DNA from: Dermanyssus gallinae | Lineage: Eukaryota > Arthropoda > Arachnida > Mesostigmata > Dermanyssidae | Assembly (NCBI GenBank): GCA_003439945.1 | Contig: QVRM01002806.1 | Coordinates: 1,704,501 to 1,768,500 of the forward strand | DNA: 64,000 nucleotides | Direction of reading: 5' to 3' | Part shown: in pieces, positions 11,021 through 21,190 of the stretch | How positions within the stretch are numbered: position 1 is the first letter of the stretch | Layout: the number at the start of each line of letters is the position of its first letter | Notes under the pieces: model-generated | The model's database searches: none | What the model was told of the DNA's origin: nothing | The model's input: the letters and a program-made list of their open reading frames with translations, nothing else | Made by a program: the position numbers and the translations under genes

Positions 11021-12263
11021 AAAATGTTTTTAATTTTTAGCGAATTATCTCAATGCAATGAGTTGTGCCTTAAAATATTTAGCTTCAAACTGAACAATCA
11101 AGACAAGAGAGCTCTGCTGACTTGATCATGATACCTTGGCAAAGAGCGCCTTACAACTCAAATAATATAATTTTATGTAACAATGTACCAACACATGTCA
11201 CACGTCTTAAACTCCTTGGTTTAACTCTGGAGCCGTTGAAGACCATATAAATAAATGTTGTAACATGACGTCCAGGCGGCACCCAGGTTAGCATCTTTTG
11301 AATGCGACTCCGGCTTACGATCGATCTAACCTGAAAGTTGTGTGCGCCGGCTGTCAACTGACAGCGGTATGAAGGAAGAGGACGCCACCTAGATGTGAGC
11401 CTAGCTTGGATGTGTCCTCAGTGTGAAATAGAGGCTTCAGCCGAAACATTGCTGCTGTAGCTGACTAGTATTATTTTCGACACAAAGGTCAAGCATGAAA
11501 AAGTTATTTAAATAAATATACAGACGCTCAATGGTTAGAAAAATGGTTTAGGCTCTTTGTTGCCCTGGAAAAGTTTTCGAGCTGTGGCCATCGGAGTGAT
11601 GGTAGCACCACGGCAGACACAAAGAATCACGGCACAACACAAGGCAAACATAAGCACCGGCAAGCATCAGAAGACTCGAAATGACGCCGCCAGGGGGTGC
11701 CATTAGCGCAGTATTCCAGCCGGTTGAAGAAAGCAAAGACAAAGCTGGCTGATGTCTCGAATATGCACATCACAGCTTCACACATGGATGCATCACATTA
11801 AGAAAACTCGCGCGCTGCTCCCGTCTCAGGCATTGTTGCCGCTGCAGCAACAGTAAATACATTACGAAATGAGGGACGCCATTCATGTGCTATAATCAGC
11901 ACATTGGGCGGTCATTGCGCCGGCACACTGTCTGGCGATTGAGCGGGCTGCGGCGAAACCACAAGACCACGTGTATGCAGCCTCCATAAAGGGTGTCAAA
12001 GCCTTCAGCACGGCTCCTCGCCGCTTACTAGTCAACCCGCTTAGAACAGCGGGTGTCAACGGAGCTGCACTGATTGTGATTTCAAATCTCTTCGATAACA
12101 ATACCCCGTTCATTGAGGATGAACAAGGTGTTTCTGAAGTAAAGCAAAATGTGGAGACTCCTAGGAGAGACCCATTGACCTGCATCTGGTTAATTTTTCT
12201 TCTCTTGGACCTGCTAGTCATGTGCAACGGAAGTTCATGAATGTCTAGGTGATGATGTACGCC
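11021..12263. other. Unrecognised DNA
   Basis: Open frames exist at 11548-11742 (minus) and 11883-12284 (minus, 133 codons; a competing plus frame lies at 11971-12240). Neither resembles a family I know. The 133-codon frame reads into the tandem array beside it. Confidence 0.4.
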
Positions 12264-12424
12264 GCTGATATCGTTGTTACCCATGAAAATCTAATATCGT
12301 TGTTACCCATAGAAGCTGCTACCGTTGTTACCCAAAAGACTGGTATTGTTGTTACAACGAAAAGCTGATAAGTTTGTTACCCATTAATATCGTTGTTACC
12401 CATAATACCCATGTTACCCATACC
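12264..12424 (+). repeat. Degenerate tandem array, core GTTGTTACCCAT
   Basis: Seven or eight imperfect units of 14 to 34 bases, each carrying the core (A/T)TCGTTGTTACCCAT or a variant. It ends in truncated copies (CCCATGTTACCCATACCCC). Unit spacing varies, so it looks like a shuffled minisatellite and not a simple slippage repeat. Confidence 0.9.
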
Positions 12425-13295
12425 CCGTCAATTTCAAGGTCGAAATAATGGACGTCTTTGTCTCATCTCGCTTATAAGCCGGGGCGGCCTGCGATGATCG
12501 CCATCATGTGTGTTCGTCCAATGAATTTAAAGAGGCGTTCTTTCAATACGTTTGTCGACTCTCCTGCATAAGTGCCCCATATACCATTTAGGAGGAGGAC
12601 GCTGCACTTTCTCTCTGACTGGGACGGTAGGGAGCAGTAACCAACTGCCCGCCATGTTGTACTATAACATAATATTGATTATCTTAACGAATATACTCCG
12701 TTTAAAGACTGGTTACCCTGCGGGATCTCACGTTTTACCTCAGCTCTATAGCCTCGTCGTCCCACATGTCTACCTTACTGTAGTAAAGAAACTGTACAAC
12801 ACTCTAAGAATGGAGCCGCCCCTCCAGCTTGTCAAAGCTAATCAATAGTAACTGACGGGAGGCTTTATCGAAGGTTTCTCAATCAACAAATTTCTCAATG
12901 ACATTGAATTCACATATAGAGAGTGCGTTCTGATGCAATACCCCGATATAGATTTCGATCGTTCACATCACGACCCCTAAAGGGCAAGTTCAAAACGCGA
13001 GCGGTTACTCGATTAACGAATGCGAAATCGAGTCATGCTCATGTTGCAGCAAAGCAGTCAGGTGCTGATAAACTTGGTGCTCTGTCACGCTGTGCATGCT
13101 CTTCTGTCGGCGGTGAATTAGATAGACGTAAGGCCCATCATCACTCTCTCTCAAGCATGCAAGCCTCTTCCTCCTCCCCATACCGGCGTTAGCTATCCAT
13201 GAGCGGCTTCTTGTAGGATGCTCCATATTGTCCATGGGATACCCTACCCCCCAAGTATTACGGGTATGGATTTAGAGCCATTGCTCGTTCAAGCG
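12425..13295. other. Unrecognised DNA
   Basis: No supported gene. Short open frames at 12552-12848 (+) and 12923-13192 (+) have no recognised similarity. Confidence 0.45.
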
Positions 13296-13440
13296 GGGAA
13301 GCCATAGGTATCTCAACATGCCCGGCCTTCGGTGCGCTGAAGATATCCTCACGGCGATTCCGAGCCCGCAAGAGACGGATATTGGTCTAGAATTAAAAAA
13401 AAACTCATTTTTTATTTTGATTCTAGGTAGCAGACCTAGT
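13296..13440 (+). mobile_element. SINE C, 5'-truncated, diverged copy
   Basis: Contains ATCTCAACATGCCCGGCC, TTCGGTGCGCTGAAGATAT, CGAGCCCGCAAG and GGTCTAGAATTAAAAAAAAA, the SINE C 3' body with an A-rich tail. The head is absent. Confidence 0.8.
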
Positions 13441-15349
13441 TAAACCTAGGCCGTGACCGCTTCCGTCACCTTCTTTGTTCAATTATTGCAGCACTAACGG
13501 CTTGCTTAGGAGCACTGCCGCTATAGTCAATATCACCTCAAGAGTACGCTAATCAAAATGCCGTGATGAGAAGCCTAGTTGACCGGCGACACGGTCATGG
13601 CCGGGCACGCGCTGCTGAGCCCTTGCTGCACAGGAAGGTCCCCATCCTTGCTTGTAGTCTCTTATCCAGGTTTCCATAAGAAAGTACGCGTCAAACGCTG
13701 GCTGTAAAATGCTTGCTACATTTGATAAGTATGTCTTAAAATAAACATGACTAAATTCCTTATGTAATATTAAACCATTAGGTAAACTTACTTGGTATTA
13801 TTCGTTGTTGATTATGCAATGCTGTATCTCCTCAAGAGATAAATAAATAATCGTACAATAAATGACAACAATTTTAATGAGCTAAATTTGATTTTGATCA
13901 GCCTTTTGTCTCTACAATAGATAAAAATGTCAAAACACATTTACAGACATTTCATGTAACGTAATTATTTGTTTTGTGTGTTTATATTCAATTATGGTTG
14001 TTGAAACGTTTAAACAAAACCCGAAGTTATGTAATCAGAGTGACAATTACCATCAATATGCAATTAACAGTATGCTAAAGCTGACGTAGCATACGTAACA
14101 TCAATAGCTGAATAGAGAGTTAGTTTTACTTTGTGTTATTCAGTCTTGATTACCAGATGCCCAGTAAAACGGTAAACTGTGTTTGCATGCACGTCAAGAA
14201 ACGCGCTTTATTGTTTTAACAGTAACCTGTCTCTTCCGTACCAACAATCGCACACATTGATGATTTAACATTAATCAAAGTGTCAGCCAAAGTGCACTCC
14301 TACGACTGCGTTTTACGTGAACAAGTACATATTAATTAGGCTTGTGACATTTGGAGTGCCGCAATGCGTACAGTTGTCATTGTTAAGACAGTCTTGCTTC
14401 GGCCCTGCTGACTAGGAAATGCGCTGCAAAGACAGCGCAATCGTTCGTGATTTGGGATCGAAACATACTTCCCAGTCGACGTTCCCCCTCGGTGAGCTGC
14501 GACCTACCCACTACATTTATTACAATATTTGGCCGATAAATATATACAAAACGGCAATCAGATGTCTTCTGAACGCACATTTGCAGACGTTACGCAGTTT
14601 GTTTAAGCTTTAGTTTTGCCCGTTTATTTCCAGCTTGTTTGACTTAGCATCTTCTTGTTGCGTTTAAGAATCAGATTTGTTTGATTTGACAAAAGTTGTT
14701 TTTTATCGAGTTGTCGACAGACAAAACGGGTGCGATACTATGTGACGTTGATATGTGGTGTTACTGTTAAAGCGCTTTACCGGTATCCAGTTCCCTTTTC
14801 TCTTCGGTGATTTTGTCTTTTAGAGGAAATCTGTAAAATAAAAAGACATGTATAGTATTTTCACCAAATATATAGTATTTCTATGTGCTAAGCTAACATG
14901 TTTTGAAGTCGAGAAAGCAAGTATACCAACCTAGCCGGGGATATCAACCATTTACTGCCACTAGTTTTTATGCCGTTTGATTATGACAGCCCAAGCTTTC
15001 ATGTGGCGACACTCGACCATTACTTTTTGAAGTAAAACAACATTCAAACCGATTAGATTGACATTGAAAGTGGCATATCTATTTAGTTCAAATGGGACAA
15101 GCCAATACGAACGAAACGGACTCATTATCTGAGTTCCAACGGAACAGGCTCATTATCTGTTAACAAACATAAAATACAAATAATAGGCAGCGTTGTCTTT
15201 GGCCGTTTGCAGAGGAAACGCGGCATCTATTTTAGGCGCCATGGAGTGAAATAATTAATTAAAGAATTTGCAATAATACGTTCAGACCTCACAATTGTAA
15301 CATTATTTAACATGTAATAAATATAAATATAAATACAAATTCTTTATTC
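13441..15349. other. Unrecognised AT-rich DNA
   Basis: About 1.9 kb in which I see no gene, RNA or repeat family. Confidence 0.5.
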
Positions 15350-15432
15350 ATCCTCGTCATCATCTTCAGCATAACCATCATCATCATCATCTTAAGCATC
15401 ACCATCATCATCATCATCTTCCTCTTCAGCAT
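15350..15432. repeat. (CAT/ATC)n microsatellite, imperfect
   Basis: Runs of CAT/ATC trinucleotides broken by CTTCAGCATAA- and CTTAAGCATCA-type spacers, giving a two-level repeat of CATCATCATCATCTT blocks. Confidence 0.9.
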
Positions 15433-17014
15433 CATTTCAATACATCCCGTGGCTCCCGATAAAACTTCTGCTTGGCTACGGTACCAAGGGGTAACAACAG
15501 TGCCAAGTCAGAGAGGCTGCGCTTCCTGTTCGACAGCGCGTGGCTAATGGCTATACAATCAGTCTACACAAAAAGAAAGAAAATAGGCAGCAAAAAGCAT
15601 TGGCTATGATTGTTCAAACTACACATTGTAGCTCCGTCTTTAAGTAAAGCTAAGCTAGTTGTCACCGTAGTCATCACAAACCAAAATCTTGTATAAGCAA
15701 AAACAATAAATGGGGTTACTTCCCGAATAGATCCTTCGGCTTCTTCGTATGGCTGAGCTGTTGAGTTTCAACTATTTTCTTTCTACAGTTAGTGCAACAT
15801 AGGACTGCCACTATGCCTGCGTGCGTTGGGCTTGATTGCATTGGGCTTGCATAGTTTGCGTATTTATGTTACTGTCCTACAATAACTGCATACAGCCATG
15901 TAGTCCAGCATATGTCCGTCGTCTAGCTGTTGATTTATCAATTTTTCAGTTTGTCACTCATATTTTACGCTCTTATATATATTATATATATTCTTCTAAA
16001 TTATAATAAAAACTGTAACATATATTTCGCGCTCTTTCTGAATTCCGCGTTGCGCTTCTTGGTCGGTCGTTTTGCCTGTGTCTGTATATGCGTGACACTT
16101 TTGTCCTATCGTGGAGTCGTTATCCGGTCAACCTCGCCAGCACTCCTCTACTTTTTACCCGTTGACGCTCGGCTCTGAGTATCTATCCACACTACCTGTA
16201 TTATTACTATTATTATTTCCCGTTCGAGTTTACCTAACGCGACAATTCGCTCTCTCATCTTCCTACTTATCCTCTTTCTGCTTTTCATTTATCTTTTTTC
16301 TGTCGAATCGATCTATTTGTCTACCTGTGTATCTAATCAGTATATCTAACTGACTATTTAACCATGACTTTCTTCCTTCCTGAAACTTGTTTGTTTTGCC
16401 TGAAATATGTGTCTACAAAAGTCCTGTACGAGCTTTCGTTTTCCCCGCGAGGCCTTTACTTTTTACCGCGGTGTAGGCTTCTCCAGCTTTTCAAGCAAAC
16501 CGCGTCTATTCTTCGTTTTCGTTCTTCCTCTTGTCCCACTTCTGCTTGGGCTGCTGCTTCGTTCTTCGGCAAACAGTTCTTTACTTAAAGCTAGCGGCGT
16601 CTGCTACGATTTATCGCTGCTTGTCGAAGTTGAGCGGAGCCCGCTATTGCAGTTGCTGAACCGGCCACAGCGTCTGAACTTCAATTGTGTTCACGACGTT
16701 TCGATGACCGTTCGTCGTATTTGAACTCGGTCGGCCCGTCCATTCGCTACAACCAGCCGGTAAGCCGTCACACTCGTCATCGATGTGGGGGTGCTGCCAG
16801 TAGCGCTGGTGCTAGACTTTGTACCAGGACATGCAGGACGGATTAGGAGTTTAATAGCAAGGCAAAGCGCGTCAGGCTAAGCTTCAGGACGCAAATTCTA
16901 CGGTCGCCGTCACTGGCGTGGAGTTACGGGGATATACGGTGAACTTGTTCAACTAGCCAACTTGGTGAGGACTAGACTAGATGGAAAGTAGGGAGCAAGA
17001 TAATAGCGCAAAAA

Positions 17015-17017
<3 letters not shown>
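15433..17017. other. Pyrimidine-rich stretch, no supported gene
   Basis: From about 16030 to 16600 the plus strand is strongly C/T-rich, which keeps several frames open (for example 15930-16178 and 16407-16724). No family was recognised. A GC-richer end at 16620-16960 contains a donor-like CCGGTAAGCC at about 16757. A host exon or promoter here is possible but unproven. Confidence 0.35.

Positions 17018-17048
<31 letters not shown>
17018..17048. repeat. (TA)n microsatellite
   Basis: Uninterrupted TA run. Confidence 0.95.
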
Positions 17049-17049
<1 letters not shown>

Positions 17050-17280
17050 CACCGTGAAAAGCGATTATTTCTCTAGGAATACTTATTTTCAAGATAAAGA
17101 TGAGTTTTCAGGCATTACAAATGACGTAACTCGACTGACTACATAATCTACATGCATATTAAGGAAAGGACCAAAGGCGCTGATCTGAATAATCCGCAAC
17201 TACTCACAGCAGACGCCTTTAAATAACCAAATCACCGCTCGCTCCTCTCATTGGCAAGTAGATCCCAAGGAAGCTGACGG

Positions 17281-17430
17281 GCCAGGGCAATCAGTATTGC
17301 GCTTGTCTGGAAACATCTCAGACCCTCGAGGTTTGACGAACTCGATCGCCTAAAGGCAATTTATGTTAAACGGGTCATGGGTGTTTACCGAAGCAGCCGC
17401 AACCGGGTGGTGTATTCAGCTCCGGCTTAA
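17281..17430 (+). pseudogene. CR1-like RT remnant (C-terminal part of ORF2)
   Basis: The 49-codon open stretch includes ALVWKHLRPSRFDELDRLKA, then YVKRVMGVYRSSRNRVVY, then a stop. It aligns with the segment after the RT core in the element at 19486-24075 (IEVIWTKLTPANLTTLN; FLKRVLGVHSSARNRLVYL) and with the copy at 58175-58808. It is a short fragment of the same lineage, too diverged to come from that very copy. Confidence 0.8.
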
Positions 17431-17489
17431 TCTGCAACTAACCCGCGAGTATTAAGCGTATTTACTAAAGTGGGAATTTTTTTTTATCT

Positions 17490-17612
17490 GGGAGGTTTCG
17501 GGAATGCATGATGCACATGCGCCACTAGCAGCCTGCGTGACTAGTGTAGGACTCACATACCCACTAAACCCGGATTCCTCCCCACTACCCCAGGCTCGGT
17601 ACTGCTTTAGCA
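17490..17612 (+). repeat. Dispersed repeat F, copy 1
   Basis: Pairs with 48789-48908. Shared words include CACATGCGCCACTAGC/TACATGCGCCACCACAGC, GTGACTAGTGT, GGACTCACA, ACCCACTAA and a similar CCTCC-CCAC end. Both copies lie about 60 bp downstream of an RT remnant on the same strand, so this may be a 3' untranslated segment of a retroelement. Confidence 0.75.
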
Positions 17613-18247
17613 TTACTTCGAAGCCGTGAAAGAGGCGTCTCTGCCGTTCTCCTCTACTCAGCTCTATTCCTCTCTATCATCTCGCATGTCTACCTGCAAT
17701 TGGATAGAGGGTTACTGCAATTTTGTAAACCGTTCTGTGAGAGTGCGTCGAAACCGTGTGAGCCCGGCTGCTCCCCTCCTCCCCCTCCCACCACCCTCCA
17801 CAGGCTCCTCATCTCGACCACTTCCCCGAGACACCCGCTCAAGCCTTTCTCTCCTAGCCGTTTCCTTGGCTGCCTTGAGTGTCAAAACGGGGTCGAACAA
17901 GTTCGTCGCCTCCCTCCAAGTAATCAAAAAATTGCTGAGTTGTACTAGACCTTAAAGTTTGTTGGGCGAATTCTGGAACACCCTGTATATATGCGTTGTG
18001 AATTGTCTGCATATCCGCACATGAATGTATATTTTAGCACATCCTGACCTGATTGAGCTATGATGCAGGTAAGACACGGCCGCCTTGCATGAGCCCGTTA
18101 CGGCCTATGCTAATAATTCTACATAGACATGGGTTAATTATTTTCTTTAACGTTCTTTGTATAGACACAACAGCATTCAGATTGCATCGTGAATTGTATT
18201 TCTCATCTGTATCGACAAGCAAATGTGCCTATCGTTAAACCTCCAGG
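17613..18247. other. Unrecognised GC-richer DNA with one transposon-end-like site
   Basis: Stretches at 17626-17955 are open in several frames on both strands because of composition. At 17963-17985 the minus strand begins CAGGGTGTTCCAGAATTCGC next to TATATA. This resembles the ends of some Tc1/mariner-type elements, but I found no partner repeat in the window. Confidence 0.35.
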
Positions 18248-18582
18248 TTAGGCCTTGTTCGCCTGGACAATGTGGTCATTACGTCGGCCGCGTTCCCATT
18301 GCACTTCTAGAGACAGACGTAGGCGGAGGAAGATCCCCGGCCGTTGGTGACTAGTGGCTATTTTTAGGTCTTTGCACACTCTGTTAATTATGCCCGTAGT
18401 TCGTGTACGGCCCGACCCACATAACGCTTCAAGTGCAAGTGGCCGGAAGCCCATGGATTGCCTGATGGGCGCGTATACTCTGTATCAATTTGTCTGCGCT
18501 ATAACGACTGCGCCACAACCGAGTCGGTTACGGTCACATCCCGCTGACTAACGTCCGTCCGCCCTCATAGGCGGTCGGGGTC
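18248..18582 (-). pseudogene. Remnant of nuclease-type RT element (C-terminal end)
   Basis: Read on the minus strand, EGGRTLVSG is followed, after frame disruption, by DVTVTDSVVAQSL, which parallels the nuclease segment MLVWDATVTDSLASS at 42.9 kb. The last part, IINRVCKDLKIATSHQRPG then FLRLRLSLEVQ, parallels LLNDVGRRLMLATGDKRAG and YLQQRLSLNVQ at 42.7 kb. This is therefore a second 3' copy of the element at 42631-44355, with stops and frameshifts. The 5' part was not recognised upstream (18600-19160). Confidence 0.7.
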
Positions 18583-19470
18583 ATCAGAGCAGGGTACTGA
18601 TGGAGACACTAGAAAGCGCGTATAGCCATGCATAGGTACCCCTTGCAACGATCTTTTTTAGTGTCGTTTCTTAACGTCGCTCTACGCGCTCAGAATAAGT
18701 TGGGACAGGCTAGAACAGTTGACCCAACCGCCTGAGTTATTTTTAGCAGAAGAACGCCCGTCAGAAAAAGCAAACGAGCCTTGGCCGACTCCAAGGAAGC
18801 AGTGTATATGCCTTGTGGCGGGGCAGTGAGCGTCCGAGATGCCTTGTCCGTCCCTGCCGACGCGTAGTGATAGGGACAAACAAACACACTTTGAGATTTG
18901 AAGCAATGTCTGTGAAGGGGAAGATCCTGACAAGGTTAGGTTTAGAAGCAAGAAGAGCAATGCCAGTGAGCAATCTTTAAGTAGCTTTAACAAAGTCGCG
19001 TCATCTATCATCAGATCTAGAGCTCGAAGAAGGTGGGTCTCATGGAACAACACGATTAAGAAAATACGGCTACGGTGAACTTCCAAGCATTTAGGACTAC
19101 TTCGTTTTTTACAACCACAGGCATAAATGACCATTATAACTACCGCAAAATACCGATACCCCAAATAAAATAAACTGTCAACTTGCGAGCATCCGGCGAG
19201 CAGGCCTTTAGAGGTAACTCCCCTGCTGCAACCTCGACTCGGACTATGTACTACCCTCCTACAAGTAGAACTGCTACGACGTCTGAGCCTTGTAGTGGTA
19301 AAGATCGAGCACGTACTTCCTGACGAAACTAATCTCGCCTGATGCTCGCTACAGAACTTAAGCTTGTAGAGGACTGTGTCATCGCCATCATCGCCACTCC
19401 CACCTTCATTGTCCCCTTGTCTCGAGTATTCTCCCGAGGCAACTTAAAGATTTTTTTAAAATGAAAAGCA
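18583..19470. other. Unrecognised DNA upstream of CR1-like element
   Basis: A 160-codon minus-strand open frame (18682-19164) overlaps others on the same strand. It could hold more of the RT element remnant at 18248-18582, but I could not match it. Confidence 0.35.
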
Positions 19471-19485
19471 AGATTCCTGCACATT
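19471..19485. repeat. Left target-site duplication of CR1-like element
   Basis: AGATTCCTGCACATT here is repeated exactly at 24076-24090. These are the 15-bp duplicated target ends. Confidence 0.9.
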
Positions 19486-19518
19486 CAGTCGTCTGCTTGA
19501 CGTGTTAGAAGCAGGATG
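19486..19518 (+). promoter_or_regulatory. Internal Pol II promoter: initiator plus downstream promoter element
   Basis: The junction reads T|CAGTC, matching the arthropod initiator TCAKTY with A+1 at 19487. GGATG at 19514-19518 sits at exactly +28 to +32 and fits the DPE consensus RGWYV. TATA-less internal promoters of this kind are established for Drosophila non-LTR elements such as jockey and I. Here the element's own first bases would allow full-length transcription from any insertion site. The match is seen in sequence; function is inferred. Confidence 0.65.
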
Positions 19519-19539
19519 CACGCCAGTGAAGCTCCGTGA
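19516..19539 (+). other. Short upstream ORF in the element leader
   Basis: ATG at 19516 opens seven codons and ends with TGA at 19537-19539, ahead of the first in-frame ATG of ORF1 at 19590. It may lower or tune ORF1 translation, or be chance. Confidence 0.4.
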
Positions 19540-19589
19540 AATCACTCTTGTTGAATGTGTTAGTTGCTGTGTTTGGCAACGGCTTGTGT

Positions 19590-21190
19590 ATGGTGAACTC
19601 GGTGGTGACTTCGAGCACCTCGACAGAGGCTCAGAAGACCGAAAAATTCGGCCCGGATCCCGGTTTAAGTGTTAATCCGGCGCAACCGCACTCAAAGCTT
19701 TCGACCGGCTCGACTAGCTCTCCGTCGAATTACGTTAGCAGCGTAAGAGGACGGAAGCGGTCCCGTGCGCTACTCGGAGACGTAAACACAGCAGAGCCTG
19801 CCGCAGCTAAACGACCTACCAGCAGTCGAAACGAACAAGAAGCAGCGATGCTTGGCAGTCAGCTGTCAACAGCAGCAGTAGATCCGCTGACATCAACACA
19901 GCTGACCCACGGACAGATGACAGCAGCGCAACAAGTACCCAACCAACCAGTAATGGCAGCCTGTACAAGGTGCGCGCAGCCACTTGGCGGCCTCCTTCTG
20001 GTGTGCGGTGTGTGTTGTCGACAGTTTCACGCAATATGCAGGGCTAACGACGAACGAGACCCGACTGAGGAGCCTAGTACCTTGTGGCGCTGCCGCATTT
20101 GCCAGGCCACGGAAGGACTGTCGTTCGATATGCCTCAATTCATGTCGCAGGTTGATAAAATGTCAGATCTGACAGCACCGATCGTGAGAGGAGTGCTGTA
20201 TTTGCTTAATAGAATGAACAAGCTGGAGGCGGACATGGCAAACCTACAAGAAGCTGCATCTTTGAGAATGGAGGATGACAGTCAAGATGACACGCGAAAA
20301 CATGATAGTATGGTGAAGCGTAAAAAGTCTGTGCTAGTGGTTGGAGACAGTGCAATCCGTCAACTGAAAGGCAAGATCTTGGCACAATTGCCGAAGAAGA
20401 CTTCGGTAACGGTGAAGGCCTGCCCAGCGCCAGACATCGCCACCATCGTCGCGCAGATAGATACTTTTCTTGAGAAATCAGATGGTCCTGTCAGTGTTAT
20501 TCTACACGGCGGCTACCACGAGTGCATGGAGCTCGAAGGTGACAAATTTCTGACGCAGGTCGAGCAGCTCGCTAGGCGACTCAGTACTGAACGACCAAAC
20601 TCAACCCTCGCCTGCGTAACTGTCCCGCAGTTTACACAACAGTGCAAGGACGTAAATGAGAAACTTATCGCTAGCAAAGAGCGATGGGTATCTCAGTTCT
20701 CAATATGACGTACCCACAACGAAGTCTGGTTCACCAGAATGTGTACTCTTACAAAAAAGCCGAGGAAGCTGCGGTGATCGTATCCAAAGTGATAGCCAGA
20801 CGGGCAGCGAATTTTTTAGAAGTAAAAGTTCAACCGCTACAGAAGGGTCTTTCGTTGCCAGTAGAAATAAAGAACGCCGTTCAGCCCGAGAAGAAAGATG
20901 TACATCCGAAACGACTCGATCGGGACCCCAACACGACTCATCGTCGTCAGCAGCCAGCACATCACGCATGGCAACAGAGCCGGACACCGAGCCATCCCGA
21001 AACTCTTTCCCTGCACAGACAGAATCATCGTACGGGCAGGCGCTGGAAACGGTGGAACCGGACAGACAACCGGGTCCAACAACATCAGCAGAAGGGAGAA
21101 TACAAGAGTCCCATTCCTCGCAAGCCGAACCTCAACGACTTCATTGCCCGCGTTCTCCGGCAGGTGTACGAACAGACGGGACATTACTAA
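19590..21190 (+). pseudogene. ORF1 protein with PHD finger and SGNH esterase domain (frameshifted)
   Basis: The frame is open from 19536, and the first ATG is at 19590. The N-terminal ~140 residues are Ser/Thr-rich and low in complexity. A PHD-type Cys4-His-Cys3 finger spans 19962-20102: CTRC, CGVC, FHAIC, then WRCRIC. A hydrophobic and charged, coiled-coil-like stretch follows (LYLLNRMNKLEADMANLQEA). Then comes an SGNH hydrolase domain with nucleophile block VLVVGDSAIRQL at about 20330 and ILHGGYHEC at about 20500. The frame stops at 20706, but the esterase continues in the -1 frame (GISVLNMTYPQ, LVHQNVYSYKKAEEAA with the probable catalytic His) to TAA at 21188-21190. The shift lies at 20675-20705. 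No slippery heptamer is seen, so a one-base loss is likelier than programmed shifting. The protein likely binds element RNA or chromatin. Confidence 0.85.

Noticed and set aside
17963..17985. End of another Tc1/mariner-type transposon
   Set aside because: Only one end-like motif is seen, with no partner repeat or transposase nearby. The similar ACCCTGTATATA at 48020 also has no partner.
20670..20710. Programmed -1 frameshift in ORF1 of the CR1-like element
   Set aside because: No XXXYYYZ slippery heptamer is visible and the other lesions in this copy are plain mutations, so a single-base loss is simpler.
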